Assembly (NCBI GenBank): GCA_029564595.1
Contig: JAKQPS010000174.1
Coordinates: 1 to 24,104, forward strand
Source: a bacterium
Lineage (GTDB): Bacteria; UBP15; UBA6099
DNA length: 24,104 nt
Direction of reading: 5' to 3'
In this document: positions 6,926-19,900 of the stretch, one piece after another
Numbering within the stretch: position 1 is the first letter of the stretch
Layout of the letters: every line of letters begins with the position of its first letter
Notes under the pieces: model-generated
What the model saw: only the letters and a program-made list of their open reading frames with translations
Told to the model about the DNA's origin: nothing
The model's database searches: none
Made by a program: the position numbers and the translations under genes

Positions 6926-7714
6926 TCAAGTTCGTCTCGTGGAGGATGTTTCCCGTTGTGACATCTGTTTGTCAAGGCAGCCGGTTTTTACGCCGACCCT
7001 CGACAGCGCATCTTTGAAATCCATATCTTCTCTCGCGGTGACAATCGCCTCATCCCATGATCTGAAATAGTCGTAAACCGGCGCCCACAGACCGCTGTCG
7101 TCTTTTTTAACAACGCTGACGGAAATATCCTTTCCCATCTCCATTCGTTCCTAGAGAGCCGCGATCACCTTTTCTCTGCTCAATCGCCGCATCGTCCGGT
7201 ATTCATCGTAATCTGTTCCTGCCGTGCGCACCACCTTCTCCCACGAACCGAACCGCGAAACCCCGGCGCTGAACAACCGTTCGTTCACGCGACAGACCAC
7301 CGTTGAAACAAGAGCGCCCCCGTCCGCTTTTGTCCGCTGTATCTCTCCGATCACATCATCCTCTGTCCATTTCAGGTTCACACATACCTCCATGTAATCG
7401 ATCCCCGCCGCGATCACCGCATCTCGCCATGTGCCGAAATGCCGATCCCCGGCATAAAGGAGCCGCCTGTCATTCTCCATGATGCCGGCAGCGTCGAGGC
7501 GCTCTCCCGCTTTGTACATTTCACGGATTCTGTCTCTCACGATTTCCGGTGTCCACCTGCAGCGCCTCCGGATTTTGCCGTAATCCTTTATTTCCACGGC
7601 TGCGAGCGCCGCCTCCCAACCGCAGTAATAATGATTAGCGGCCCACACCAGTCTCCCATTAATGCCGCTGATTTCCTTCTCCCGGATCTCGCGCCCTTCA
7701 TGCAAAGTAAATAG
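6926..7714 (-). pseudogene. broken tandem-repeat gene of HNH_repeat type, with in-frame TAG and lost 5' end
   Basis: One minus-strand frame encodes four copies of a unit of about 60 aa with the ending F-G-[ST]-W-x2-A-x2-A-G, as in homing-endonuclease-associated repeats (HNH_repeat). Signatures are CGWEAALAAVEI, FGTWRDAVIAAGID, FGSWEKVVRTAGTD and FRSWDEAIVTA. The fourth unit begins LSREKVIAAL, meets TAG at 7153-7151 and continues in the same frame (ERMEMGKDIS...) to TGA at 6928-6926. It aligns without gaps to the second unit, with the stop at unit position 11. Upstream of about 7714 the repeat similarity ends and no Shine-Dalgarno-supported start exists, so the 5' part is lost. An internal restart at ATG 7144 or 7138 is possible but would give only a repeat fragment. 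The frame is convergent with the ligase-AAA+ gene, 9 bases apart. The nuclease domain itself is not present. Confidence 0.7.
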
Positions 7715-7747
7715 TTCTTTCCTGCACCATGAGTTGTTTAAGAGGTG

Positions 7748-7790
7748 TTGACAAATGTGGTCGAATGGTGATAAATTCGGAGAAAACCAC
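7748..7790 (+). promoter_or_regulatory. candidate promoter of the giant gene, overlapping a nested inverted repeat
   Basis: TTGACA (7748-7753, a full -35 match) is followed after 16 bases by GATAAA (7770-7775, 4 of 6). Downstream, GTGGT-CGAAT (7757-7766) is mirrored by ATTCG (7775-7779) and ACCAC (7786-7790), giving two nested 5-bp arms that span the -10 box. This could be an operator. The giant gene starts at 7932, so the leader would be about 150 bases. A second, weaker TTGACT lies at 7809-7814. Confidence 0.4.
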
Positions 7791-7931
7791 TTCATATTAT
7801 GTTCTATGTTGACTGTTTCGAGTGAGTTGTTTGTGAATAAAACATAAAGCAGACAACTGGGAGCAAACAGGAAGATACCTTTATAAGCGACACGGAATAA
7901 TGTTGTTTTGAATACAAATATGGAGTTACCC

Positions 7932-10900
7932 ATGAATAGAGAACGAAACAACATACCAAAGAAAATGCTTCCGTTGCTGGCAATTGTATTTTACTCGGCA
8001 GCTTTTTTACTCACTGTGAAATTGCTCGCGGCGCACGTCCCGACGGTCGAGATAACGGAACCGGCACCTGGAGAAGTCGTATCCGGTGTTATTCCCGTGT
8101 CCGTGAATTACGGCGTCGACCGCGGCAACGTCCACACGCTCATTCTGCTGGCGGGCAGTCCTCTTGCGGAAGTAGAGCGCGTCGCGGTTCACGATCAGGA
8201 GGGATCGCACACATTTTTCCTTGACACGACAAATTATCCCGACGGACCGCTTCAGATAAAGGTTGAGGCGTGTTCATCATCCCCCCACCAGGGAGATCAT
8301 TGCTCGGACGATTCGGTTTCGGTTGTGGCCGATAATATTGAAGATGACACGGAAGCGCCTGAAATAGAGATCACATCGCCCGGGGCGGGAGAATTGGTTT
8401 CGGCCGCGCCGGTTGTCGTGTCTGCGGCGCTTTCGGACAATGTCGCGGTATCCCCCGAATCGGTAATCGTTAAACTCGACACACAGACCGTGACCCCTCA
8501 GTGCGATGTGACGGCTGTTTCCGTCATTTGCGCCCTATCACCTTCGGATGGACGGCACAACATCACGATAGACTGCCGGGACACAAGCGGCAATCCGGCG
8601 ACTCAGGCGGGTGTGTCGTTCACGCTCGATACAATCGCGCCTGTGGTCTCGGTAACAAGTCACACGGACGGCCAGACAGTCACAGCGCCGACGGCTGACC
8701 TCGCAGGAACGGCGTCCGACGCGACGAGCGGCGTTGTATCGGTTGAAATTAACGGCGAGGCGGCGGTTCTGAACGGGAACTCTTGGAGTCTTGAAAACTT
8801 CGCTCTCGACGAGGGTGCGAATGTAATAACGATAACCGCCGGGGACGCCGCCGGGCATTCGAAGGTTATCACAATTACAATCAACTACAATCCACCTGAC
8901 ACTCAGAAACCAGTGATCACAATCGGAGAGCCCGCCACCGGAGCGCTTCTTGACGCGCCGCCGGTTATCATCAGCGCGGAGCTTGAGGACAACGTGGCCG
9001 TTGCGACCGCGAGCGTGGTCGTAAAGCTGGACGGAGAGAACATCACAGGCGACTGCGCCGTGACCTCGTTCTCTGTTGACTGCGCCCCGTCCCCGGAAGA
9101 CGGCGCGCATACCGCCACAATAAACTGCAAAGACATAAACAACAACACGGCGGTTCAAAAGAGCGTTACATTCACTGTTGACACAACCACTCCGACGGCG
9201 GCGGTAACAAGCCACTCGGACGGTCAAATAGTCGTCACGCCCGCAATCAATCTGTCGGGAACCGCGTCCGACGCCACGAGCGGCGTCGTGTCCGTAAAAG
9301 CAAACGGAGAAGACGCTTCTCTTAACGGCAACGCATGGTCCCTGGCGGGATTTTCACTCGAAGAGGGTCCGAACGCCGTCGTCATCGAGGCCGAAGACGC
9401 CGCCGGACATGCGGCGCTCGTTGCGATCACGATAAATTACGTCGTTCCTGAATGTTTCAACGACGCCGGATGCGACGACTCCGACGCGTACACAGAGGAT
9501 GTCTGCACAGCGCCCGGAACCGCAGACGCCGCATGCTCCCACAATCATATCGAATGCCAGAGTTCAGCCGACTGCGATGACTCGGACGCCTATACCGCCG
9601 ATGCCTGCACCGCCGCCGGTACGATCCGGTCCGCCTGCGTTCATTCCCCCATTGCCTGTCTTTCAAACGAAGACTGCGATGATTCACAACAGCTTACGCT
9701 CGACACGTGCAATTCGCCCGGGACCGCCGGATCGTCCTGCTCACACGATCCGCTCGAATGCGCGTCCGACACCGACTGCGAAGATGAAAACGCCCTTACC
9801 ATTGACGATTGCCTCAATCCCGGAACGATGCAGTCCGAATGCTCGCACGTCGTTATCGCCTGCAACACGAATGACGACTGCTCGGACGGAAATAATTACA
9901 CGGAAGACGTCTGTGTTTCGGGCGGAACGCCGGGCGCGTCGTGTAACCATAATATCATTGAATGCCTGAGCGCGGCGGACTGCGATGACGGACGGGCGCT
10001 TACCCTCGACGCCTGTTCCGGCGCGGGGACTCCCCTGTCCGCCTGCGTGAATACTCCGATAGCGTGCAACACGGATACGGATTGCGATGATCGGAACGCT
10101 TACACGCTCGATACATGCGCCGGGGGCGGAACGATTGCCGCTTCATGCGCACACGCGGCGATCAGGTGCCTGACATACGCCGACTGCGACGACTCCGATC
10201 CTCTCACCACGGATTCATGCGTGAATCCCGGCGCGGCATCCTCGTCCTGCTCGAACGTGAAATGTCCCGTCGCGTGCGCCTCCGCGGCGGACTGCGACGA
10301 CGGTAATCCGCTGACTAACGACGTATGCTCGAATCCCGGCGACTGCGCGGCGGCATGTTCCCACGTCGCGTGCGCCGTCGCATGTACATCGGCCGCCGAA
10401 TGCGACGACGGGAATCCGGCCACGACCGACACCTGCGCGGCGCCCGGAACGTGCGGCGCGGCATGCTCTCACACACCGATTTCTGAACCAGCCGCGCTGA
10501 CGCTGGCGATTACCTCGCCCTCCGAAGGGCTTATCACGAACAATCCTTCGATAACAATTGCTGGAACAACTACTCCCGGAGCGACAGTGACGATAAACGG
10601 CTCGCCCGCCGCCGTCGGAGCGGACGGCGCTTTCTCGGACGGCGTCGCTATTAATAAAGGAATAAATACGATAAATACTGTAGCATCCCTCGGCATGCAA
10701 AGAATCGAAAAAACAATCACCGTCACTCTGGACACAAAAGCGCCGACGGTCATAAGTTCCGACCCCACCGACGGCGCTGAAATCGAAATCGCGCCTTCCC
10801 GCGTCGCCGTCCGAATCGAGGACAATCCAGGCGGCTCGGGGCTCAACACGACGGCCATCCGCCTTTTCCTCGACGGAGAGGAGATCGCCGGACAATACGT

Positions 10901-13900
10901 AACCACGACCCAAAGCATTGAAGCGGCTGGCATCGAAATACAATCAGGAAGACATATCCTTCATGTCTCCGCCTCCGACCTAGCGGGAAATACTCTCGAT
11001 CAGACAATCACCTTCGTTCTCGCCGGAAAAGGTCCGAAAGTGAAATTTCTCAAACTGCCGGGAACTTCGGGCGCGTCAGCATCATCCGTTGTCGGAACAT
11101 CGTCCACTGATACGGGCGGCTCTTCGTTTACAGACTCAACGTTCGCTCAATCTATCTCATCGACACCGGCAATGGAAAGCGGGGCGGTGACAACCACATC
11201 CCCGTCCGTGGCCGGAGGAACATCCGGCGCGGCGACAGCCCAGTCCGCGTCTTCCGGCTGGCTCGATGTAGGGCAAAAATACAACATCGATACGATCATC
11301 GAGCTTCTGAAGGAAAAGTATCCATCGAGCGACTGGAATCTCGATGGACGGTCGTCCCCCACCGGCGCGGCCGGCGGTCCGCGCGACGCCGAAAACGCCG
11401 CCTCTCCAATCGCGGACGCGAAAATCACCGTTTCATCATATCCGCCACCGACGGCGTTTTCCGTTGTGGGAGAACTCGAGGCTCAGATCGACGAGGGCGA
11501 CGCGCCGGTGGACGCGGATTCCATCCATGTAGAAGTTGACGGAATCGCCGTGCCGCATGAATATGCTCCGGCGTCGAATAAAGTTAAATCAAAGGTAAAG
11601 GGACTCAAAAAAGGCGCGCACAACACCAAAGTCACCGCGTCCGACACGGACGGCGCGACGGGCATGGCGATGAGCGCGTTCACCGTGAGCGCCATCGCCG
11701 ACACCCTGACGTTTGAAAATCTCACGATGCCCGGAACGGAAATCCGCGCCGGAGATAGATTCAGACTCCGCGTGGATTCCACTTATCAATACACGCCGTG
11801 GGTGGTTCTTTATAATCCGGTCATACCGGTGTCTCCTGGAACCGTCGGGTCATGCAACGCGCAGTTTTTCGTCGGCGACGGATACAGTCCGGCCCTCATC
11901 GGAGGCACGGCGTACAGCTACGAGGGCGAAGGAATATTTTACACGAGCGCCGACCGCGAGGGCCGCGCGGCAAGCCGCGTTTACGCCGCGACGCCCGTTG
12001 ACGCCTTTGATGAATTGGGCAACGGAAACTGCCTTTTCTCAAGCAACTCCATGACGGTCGTGAACGGTCCCGTCGCCCCGCATCTTGATTCCGCGACTTT
12101 CAAAAAGGCAACCGATCCGGCGGCGAAGGTCATCAGCCTAGGCGATGAATATACAATAACCGCGTCCGGCTCGCCGGGTGTCGTGAACGCCGATTACTGG
12201 CTCATCGATCCAGAGCAGATAGAGGGAAGCGGCGTGCTCGGCGCGGCGGTTGATTCCGGTGTCATGGTCGAGACGGCGCTCGGATCAGGGCAATACGCTC
12301 TGATGGTTCCCCGGACTCTGAACAACGTGACGCCGCCGGGGAAAAGTCCGGCCCGGTTCCTTCTCGCGCTCGTGAGACCCCGCGCATGGAACGCGGACAT
12401 TCCGCCCGCAGTGAGCGACATTCTTTACATCGGCCCCGCCCCCGCGCCGGTGTTCAACGTCGTCGAAGTCTCAAACTCCGATCATCCGGGTGAGCCGCTC
12501 CGGCACGGCCAGAGGTACAGAATACGCATTCAGGGCGACGTAGATTACGCGCACAGGGATCATCTGAAAGTCGTCCTTATCAACTCCGACCGCTTCTATC
12601 CCGGATGGAAGCCTTATTACGGAACAGGTCTTTTCATTCCCGGCACGGAGTCCGGGTATAACACCGGCCTCAACTGGATGGACCCGAACATTTACGGCCC
12701 CGGCGTCTACGAGGCGGAAGGTTTCATGCCGCCGCTCTCGGATTCCGATGGACAAACCGTCTCAAACGTCCGCGCCGTCGTCACCGCCGCCTCTTACTTC
12801 GATTACGCCGTCTCATCCCCCGTTCCAGCCGAGCAGGCGCAGCCGCCGGTCTCGGTTGAAAACATCCGGTTCATCAATAAGGATCATCCCGACTGGACGA
12901 CCGTTGCGGCGAGTGAAACCGTGCGGGTCGAGGCGGAAGCCGCGCCGGGACTGAGCCTCGATTGCCTCGTATCCGCCGCGAGTTTCACGGGCGGCGAAAA
13001 CACCGAGCCCGTGGTGTCGAAGGCTATGACCGAGGGGCCGTCGGGCAAATATTCATGCGAGGGCGCCGTCGCAACACGTCCCGACGTGAATGGCGCGCCA
13101 GCCGATTTTCTCATGGCGAAGACCATAAGTTCGGGTAGCTTCGCGGATATGGCGGACGATCTTCTCACGTTCCGGGACGCGGTCCGTGAAGTCCATTTCC
13201 GCAACCTCACGCGCCCCGGCGCGGCGGACATAGCGCCCGGAGAAAGATTCGAGATCACCGCCGCCGGACAGTCCGGGCTTTCCGACATTTATGGAAGCAT
13301 CCTCGACGCCGCGCTCTTCCACTCCGCGCAACAGGGTCCCTTCCAGCCGACGGACAGACTCATCGAAGACACGCCCGGCAACTACAGAATCGAAGCCGCG
13401 CTCGCAACCGTTCCCTATGGTGTGAAAGCGGTCCGCGCGGCAATCGGCGATCCGAACAGCCCCGTAAAGCCCGTAGTATCCACTGAAATTCTCGCGGTTG
13501 TTCATGCCGAGCCTCCCAAGCCGCCTGAGATAACCCACGTCAACAATGTCTTGGTATCGGGCGGCGAAGTAACGTCCGATTCGTTCTCGCCCGTCGTCAC
13601 GGGAACCGCCGAGCCGGACTCCACGGTGAAAATCTATGAATTCACGGAGGGTGCTGGAGTCGAAATATATCCCGTCCCTAACGGCCTGTCGCTCTCGGCA
13701 TCGTTCATACCGGGCAGTTTTCTTTATGATGATTTCGGCGATTCGACTTACTCGGAAAATCTATGGCATTTCAACACATCGGAAGGCGTTCGCGCGGAAA
13801 TTGTAAACGGCGTGCTCGAAGCGGAACCCTCCCCGACTGTTCCCGTATGGATGGAATCGAGAATTCCTGCGGTCGCCCAGGGCGACTTCTACGTGCAATT

Positions 13901-16900
13901 CAGCATCAAAACACCGCTTGCCCAAATGGGCTCCTCCGATTTCTTCCATTTCGGCGTTCCCGCAACGGCGGGAGGCCCGTCTCCATTTCAAATTTACTGG
14001 CAGGGCGGCGGACGGATTGAAATCCGATATCAAAGCGGCGTATCGACATACCATCAACACGTTCCGCCGACGCCGGATACATGGTACATCATACGAATGG
14101 ATTACAACTCCAATGCGAATACCGTATCACTTTCCATCGACGGCGCGCAAATCGCGACAAGCGATCCGGTTGCCGGTTTCAATGATGAACAGGCAGGGTT
14201 CTTCCTGTCGTTTTTCATGAATGCGGGCGCCGGACATCGCGCTATATTGCTTGACGTTGTAGAAACATCTTTGATTCTTCCTTCCGGCTACAAAATCAGC
14301 GGCCCGGCGCTTGTAATGAACGGCGTCGCATACGACGGCTTCGGCACCGGCGACGGGATGCTTATGAGCCCCTGCAAGGAAGGCCCCACGCCTCTACCCG
14401 CGCTCGATCAATGCGTCACCGGCGGAAAGGACATACGTGCTTTTCTGGTAACGGCGACTGATGTAATGGTGGAAGGCGGAACAATTGTCCCCGAACTGAA
14501 AGTCACATTCTACACCGCCGGTGACCCGTCCGTGCCCGGCAATGACCAGTATGCGTTCATCAAACAGTTCTTCGACATGATCACCGGACAATTCATCGGC
14601 GGATACGGCATTGACGGCGAGGTCGTCGCCCTCCGCGCCCCAGCCGCCGGAGCGCCCAACGATTACGATGCCGTCGAGCCGCTCATCGCTCAGGAACAAC
14701 TCTGCCGCGAAGTCCCCGGCCAGCCGGGCAGTCTGCGCTGGGACGCCGCGCGGGGCAAATATCTCGCCTCTTACACTCCGCTCGCCCACAACGATGTCAA
14801 TTACACCGATTACGTGATATGGGGCCGCGCGGAGAACCAGGACGCGCCGAACCTGATCTCCGGCCCCGACGCCCCGGTATGGTGGGCGGATGGGACGGAC
14901 GACATTTCGGCGGCTACCATTCACGCGGATCAGGAGGGATGGGACGCGACCATATATGTCACGGAGGATTTCTTCGGCAATCTCCCGAACGGCATAACTC
15001 TCACCTCGAGGGCGGACGGCGCGATCAGGGCGAAAGGGGCCGGAAATGATTATGAATGGAACCAGCCCGCGCTCGACGCGCGGAACATCACCATCGCCCC
15101 CGTCGAGTCGTGTTCGAGAGGCATGTTCAAACTCATCGGCGAGACCGTCGCGGGCGAATCCGGCGCGTTTGCAACGCAGGTGATTTCGTTCGATGCGCCC
15201 GGCGACCACATCATCGCCGCAAGATCAACAAAGAACAACTTCACAACAAAATGGTCCGATCCCGTCGTTTACCATCTTTCAACAGGCACGGTTGATACAA
15301 GCCCGCCGGCTATTGTTATTATTTCCGCTGCCCCTGATGTCATATCACCATCCAATCCGACAAGCATCGGAGTAAAAGATGCGTTTCGATTTATTGCAAA
15401 TATTGCTGATCAAAGCCAGGTCGACTGGTGGTTTTCCGTTATGGATCAATCGCAAACCAACACCTTCTGGAGAACCAACGGATCAGCCTACGACATGGAT
15501 GTGGCATGGTATGGTAAAGATACAGAGGGCGCTGTCGTTCAGGATGGAATATACGCGGGCATTCTTACAGCAATTGACAACAGCCCGGCGGAGTATTCAT
15601 CTGAAAAGAAGATTTACTTCCGTGTTGATGACACATCGCCGTCTGTCTCCATAGAAAATCTAATTGACAACCAAATAGTATATGGTATTGTAACGGTCTA
15701 TATCACAGCAAATGATGGCTTGAATGGATCAGGCATTGAATCGATTGTCGCTGCTGTTGACTCCGATCAGATAAATATATATCAGGCAGGTCCTGGATAT
15801 GCAGCCGTATGGGACACCACTGCCGTGCCAAACGGCGTGCATACTATTTCCATAAGGGCAATAGACCGAGGCGGGAACACGGCGACACAAACGGCTGACA
15901 TTATCGTGGCTAATGACGTAACGCCTCCAATTATCGAGTTCCTCAATCCGTCTGAGGCCGGTTTTTTTACAAGTGATCCGGAGCTCATGATTACGGTCAG
16001 AGCGTTTGATGAGCCGGGCGGTTCCGGTTTGAAGAACGTGGAGTGGGCAGGCTCCGGATACCCCTTCTATGTGTCTTCGACAAGCAATCCTGAAGTATTC
16101 CTTCTGCGCCTTTTCGGTCCAGTCACCCAGAGTAGCGTTGTTCCCATAAGGATTAGAAGTAAAGATAATAATAACAATTCAAGAGAAATCGATTTCCACT
16201 GGATAGTCGATCTCGATGAACCGGAGATCACTCTGATTTCTCCCGCCACGATGGGCTATTTAAACAACTCAATGCCAACTATTGTTGCTGATATTAAAGA
16301 TATAGTGTCAGGAGTTCATTCCGATTCGTTGTCGGTACAATTAGATGGAGATTTCATCAATGGATTTCAGTTCAATGAAGCAACCGGGCGACTTGAAGCG
16401 ACGGTTTCCCTGCCTTTATCCGAAGGTCTTCATGAACTTGTTATAGAAGCATACGACATGGTCGGAAATAAATCGATAAAAGCAGTTCAACTCGGGATAG
16501 ATACACAGCCGCCGGTTGGGGACATGAACCCAATGGCGCGCCCAGGCAGTTTTGAGGGTATCGGCGAGTACACCACCGACTACACCGTCTATTTCACCTG
16601 GGACCCGATATATGACAACACGGGTGGAAGTGGAATCCTGACGTATCTGGCCGAAATCAGAGATGGAACACCAATAGACGAGGATGCCGGGACTGATGGA
16701 CAAGATACGGATGAAGCAACCACTGACGGATTGGTTGAATATTGTGTTGTGGCCGTTGACATGGCGCTTAATTACAGCGCTCCCCAGTGCGATAAGATTA
16801 CGATTGCTGTCGGCGTACCAACCATATCGAATGTTGCCGACTCGCCCGACCCGATTTCTCCGAAGAACGTTGTGTCTGGCAAAAACACGAACGATTACAC

Positions 16901-19900
16901 GACTATTACCGCCGATGTTGTTGGAACCGATCCTTCATATACATGGGTGGTTCAGATATTCAAAGACATGAACGACATGGTTGCCGAACTTCCGCTCACC
17001 GGGCCCGGAAGCGGCACAATTGTGAGCGCTGAATGGATGGGTAAAAGATACCCGCAGGACTCATATGTTGATGACGGACTCTATTACTACCGGATCATTG
17101 CAACTGCGGACGGTACGGGTGTCGCCTCGCTGCCTGGCGTCGGAACCATTACCGTTGACAACGCATATCCTGAACCGATGATTGTAGCGCCTACCGATAA
17201 CGCCAATATCAAAGATGATTATTATACGGTTTTCATAGAAGTCAAAGAGGATGTCGGCATTGAAGTTGTAGTAATTATGGTGGATGGAATTGTCAGAGGG
17301 GCGGCACAGTGGGCGTATGATAAATCGAATGGAATAAAAGTCTATACATACAACTGGAACGTGGCGGCGGAGGGGGCGGGCAACCATAATCTTGTTGCTC
17401 TTGTTGCCGACAAAGCCAAGAATACAAAAGCAGACGACGTAAATATCAAGTTCGGCCAGATACCAGCGCCGGAAGTTTCCATCATATCGCCACTGAATAA
17501 TGACGCTGTTAAAGGACAAGCGCCGGTTAATGTTCATTTTGAACTCAAGGAGGGAAAGGTCAAGAGACTCGAATTTTACACGTCTGCCGATGGTGCAAAC
17601 TACACTCTTGCGGGTAGTCATTCATATCCGAATAACAACAGGCCGAGCAGTGGAGGTTACCAATTTGTTCTCGACACTGCAAACCCAAGCAATGGGTATT
17701 TTGACGGTCTTTATTATCTGAAGGTGGTAGCGATCAAATCGTCTTTGTCGGCGGAATCGGCGCCGGTAAAAATTTTGATTGACAACACACCGCCAGTGAT
17801 TTCAGAGGTGTCACCTCAAAATGGCGGTGTGCTGACACCCATGACCGGCAAAGACAGCTTGCAGGTTCTTATAATTGCGAGACTCAGCGATGGGGGCGGG
17901 TCGGGTCTCCGAAATACCGCGAGTCTTTCAATCAACGGCGCCACAAGCGCTGTCCCGATAATCAACTTCTCAGGAAGCATGGCTATTTTCAACTCCCAGA
18001 GTCTTTCTTTAGGAAAATACCTGGTCACACTGATGGTTTCCGATATCGCGGGCAATACTACACAGTATAGCTGGGTTTTTTCCGTCGGAGTTAAACCCGA
18101 AATTGCCAGTCTATGTCCTGTCAGCGGACCGGCGGGAAGCCAAGTAACTCTTGCGGTGAAAGGATTTCCAGTTGACCCTGAAAATGTGAAGTTTTATATA
18201 AATTACCCCAATTATTCTTCCATACCCGCTAGCGTAACGAAATATGAAATGGAAATCGTTAGTTTCGCCAGCGACACCCTTGTTGTCAGACTGCCTCAAT
18301 CACTGCCGCCGAGCGATCCCAATGATCCCAACGGACTGCCATTTATCAATGCATATTTTCCAGGTGCGTATCCCAACATCCCATTTGTTACGAAAGGCAA
18401 ATATTTCAGAATTCTTGAACGTCCGTACGGAGAACGCATGTATGTGGCCAACACGGGCAGCAGAAACATTTCCGTTATTGATTTGGATTCTGGAGAAGAA
18501 GTGGCGACAATCGGACAGGATCAGGGGCTCATCACGGGTGACGGCAAATACGGGGGACTTACCGACGTTTTAATGATCCCTGACGGAAAGTACGTCTACG
18601 CCCTGAATGGCGGTGATGGGTTACCTGATGACAAGAGAAAGCTTAATGTCATCGACACAGTCTGCAACACTGTGATATCCACGATTGACGGCGTTTCCGG
18701 CTATGAATTGCTAATGTCGCCGGAGGGGGACAAACTTTATGCTGCCGACCTCAGCAGAGGCGTATTTATTCTTGATGCTCAACAGACAGCGTCACAACCG
18801 GTTTCCGCCGTTGTCGGTTTTAGTTCTTTTGTTCTTGGGATGAACACACGATTTGGAATGGATGGCGCCGATATTTATACAATCAAAGACGCGCATTACA
18901 GCATTGATGACGAAGCGCTCCTTACAGACCCTGACAATTGTGTCAGGAAAAGAATCCCTTCGTTGTTTTCCGGAGACATAACGGATGACGTGTTTTCTGG
19001 AGATCTGACCCCCGACGGCAAATACATTGTCGGCGGATGGGGAGATGATAAAGGCTTGAACTATTACATTCGGGTCTTCAGAACCGAAAGCGGTTCATTG
19101 ACAAATTCTTATCCGCTTGGGGCTAAAAAACCGGAGTTTTTAAGAATTCATCCAGACGGCAAGTACATTTATGTATTATCGAGTTCAAATCTCTTCATCA
19201 TAGATTTAAGGAAAATTATCAAGAATTCACCGGGCGATCCGATTGTGTCTAAAAACATTCCCGGTTCTCCAAGCAATATCACATTTTCCAATGACGGCGG
19301 CATCGCATATGTTATGCTGAAATCCTCAAACGTCAGACCGCAAGTATCAGGCGGTGATCTCGATTCGGTTCTGTTGATCGACCATGAATCGTCTATTAGA
19401 GATGGCGAAATAAGGATATTGCGGGAAATAACCGTTGGAGACAGGCCTGTAGATATTGCATTTGTCCCGCCCGCGGCGCCTCGCATTGACAGCATCAATA
19501 CGTCTCAGGGATATGCGGGTCAACAGGTTGTCGTAACGGGGATCAATTTCAGCGAAAACGCAGATCATAATATAGTCATGTTCGGATCGGCTCGAGGGCA
19601 GGTTTTTGCAGCGACTTCGACAACAGAACTGACGGTCAGAATACCCTCCGATGCGAAGACCGGTTATCTATATGTCGCAAGAGCTGGAATAGTATCCAAC
19701 AAGATACCATTCTCCGTTCTTCCACCTGTCATCGACGCAATGTATCCAGAGAACAATCTTCGTGCCGGACAGACGGTTCTGATAAGAGGGAACGGTTTCA
19801 GCGAAATCGCCAACGAAAACAATGTTTACTTTAATGACATCAAAGCTGAATTGACATCGGCGAGCTTCTCGACGTTGACAGTAATAGTTCCGTTCAAATC

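Noticed and set aside
7908-7931. TTG 7908 or ATG 7920 as the start of the giant gene
   Set aside because: Neither has a Shine-Dalgarno site. ATG 7932 has GGAG at good spacing and yields a cleaner signal sequence.
7715-7954. N-terminal 80 residues of the minus-strand repeat frame
   Set aside because: They do not match the repeat, have no ribosome site at any ATG, and overlap the promoter and start of the giant gene. They are treated as chance open frame beyond the breakpoint.
8538-9227. 229-aa minus-strand Arg/Val-rich reading frame
   Set aside because: It is a shadow of the Ig-like duplication; its low-complexity Arg-rich content reflects the reverse of the plus-strand codons.
9450-10484. 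Possible CRISPR array (regular 102-base period)
   Set aside because: The period comes from protein repeats in one open frame. There are no identical short repeats with unrelated spacers.
14394-15209. 271-aa minus-strand reading frame
   Set aside because: It is fully antisense to the giant gene in its GC-rich half, where stop codons are rare in other frames. The plus frame has clear domain content.
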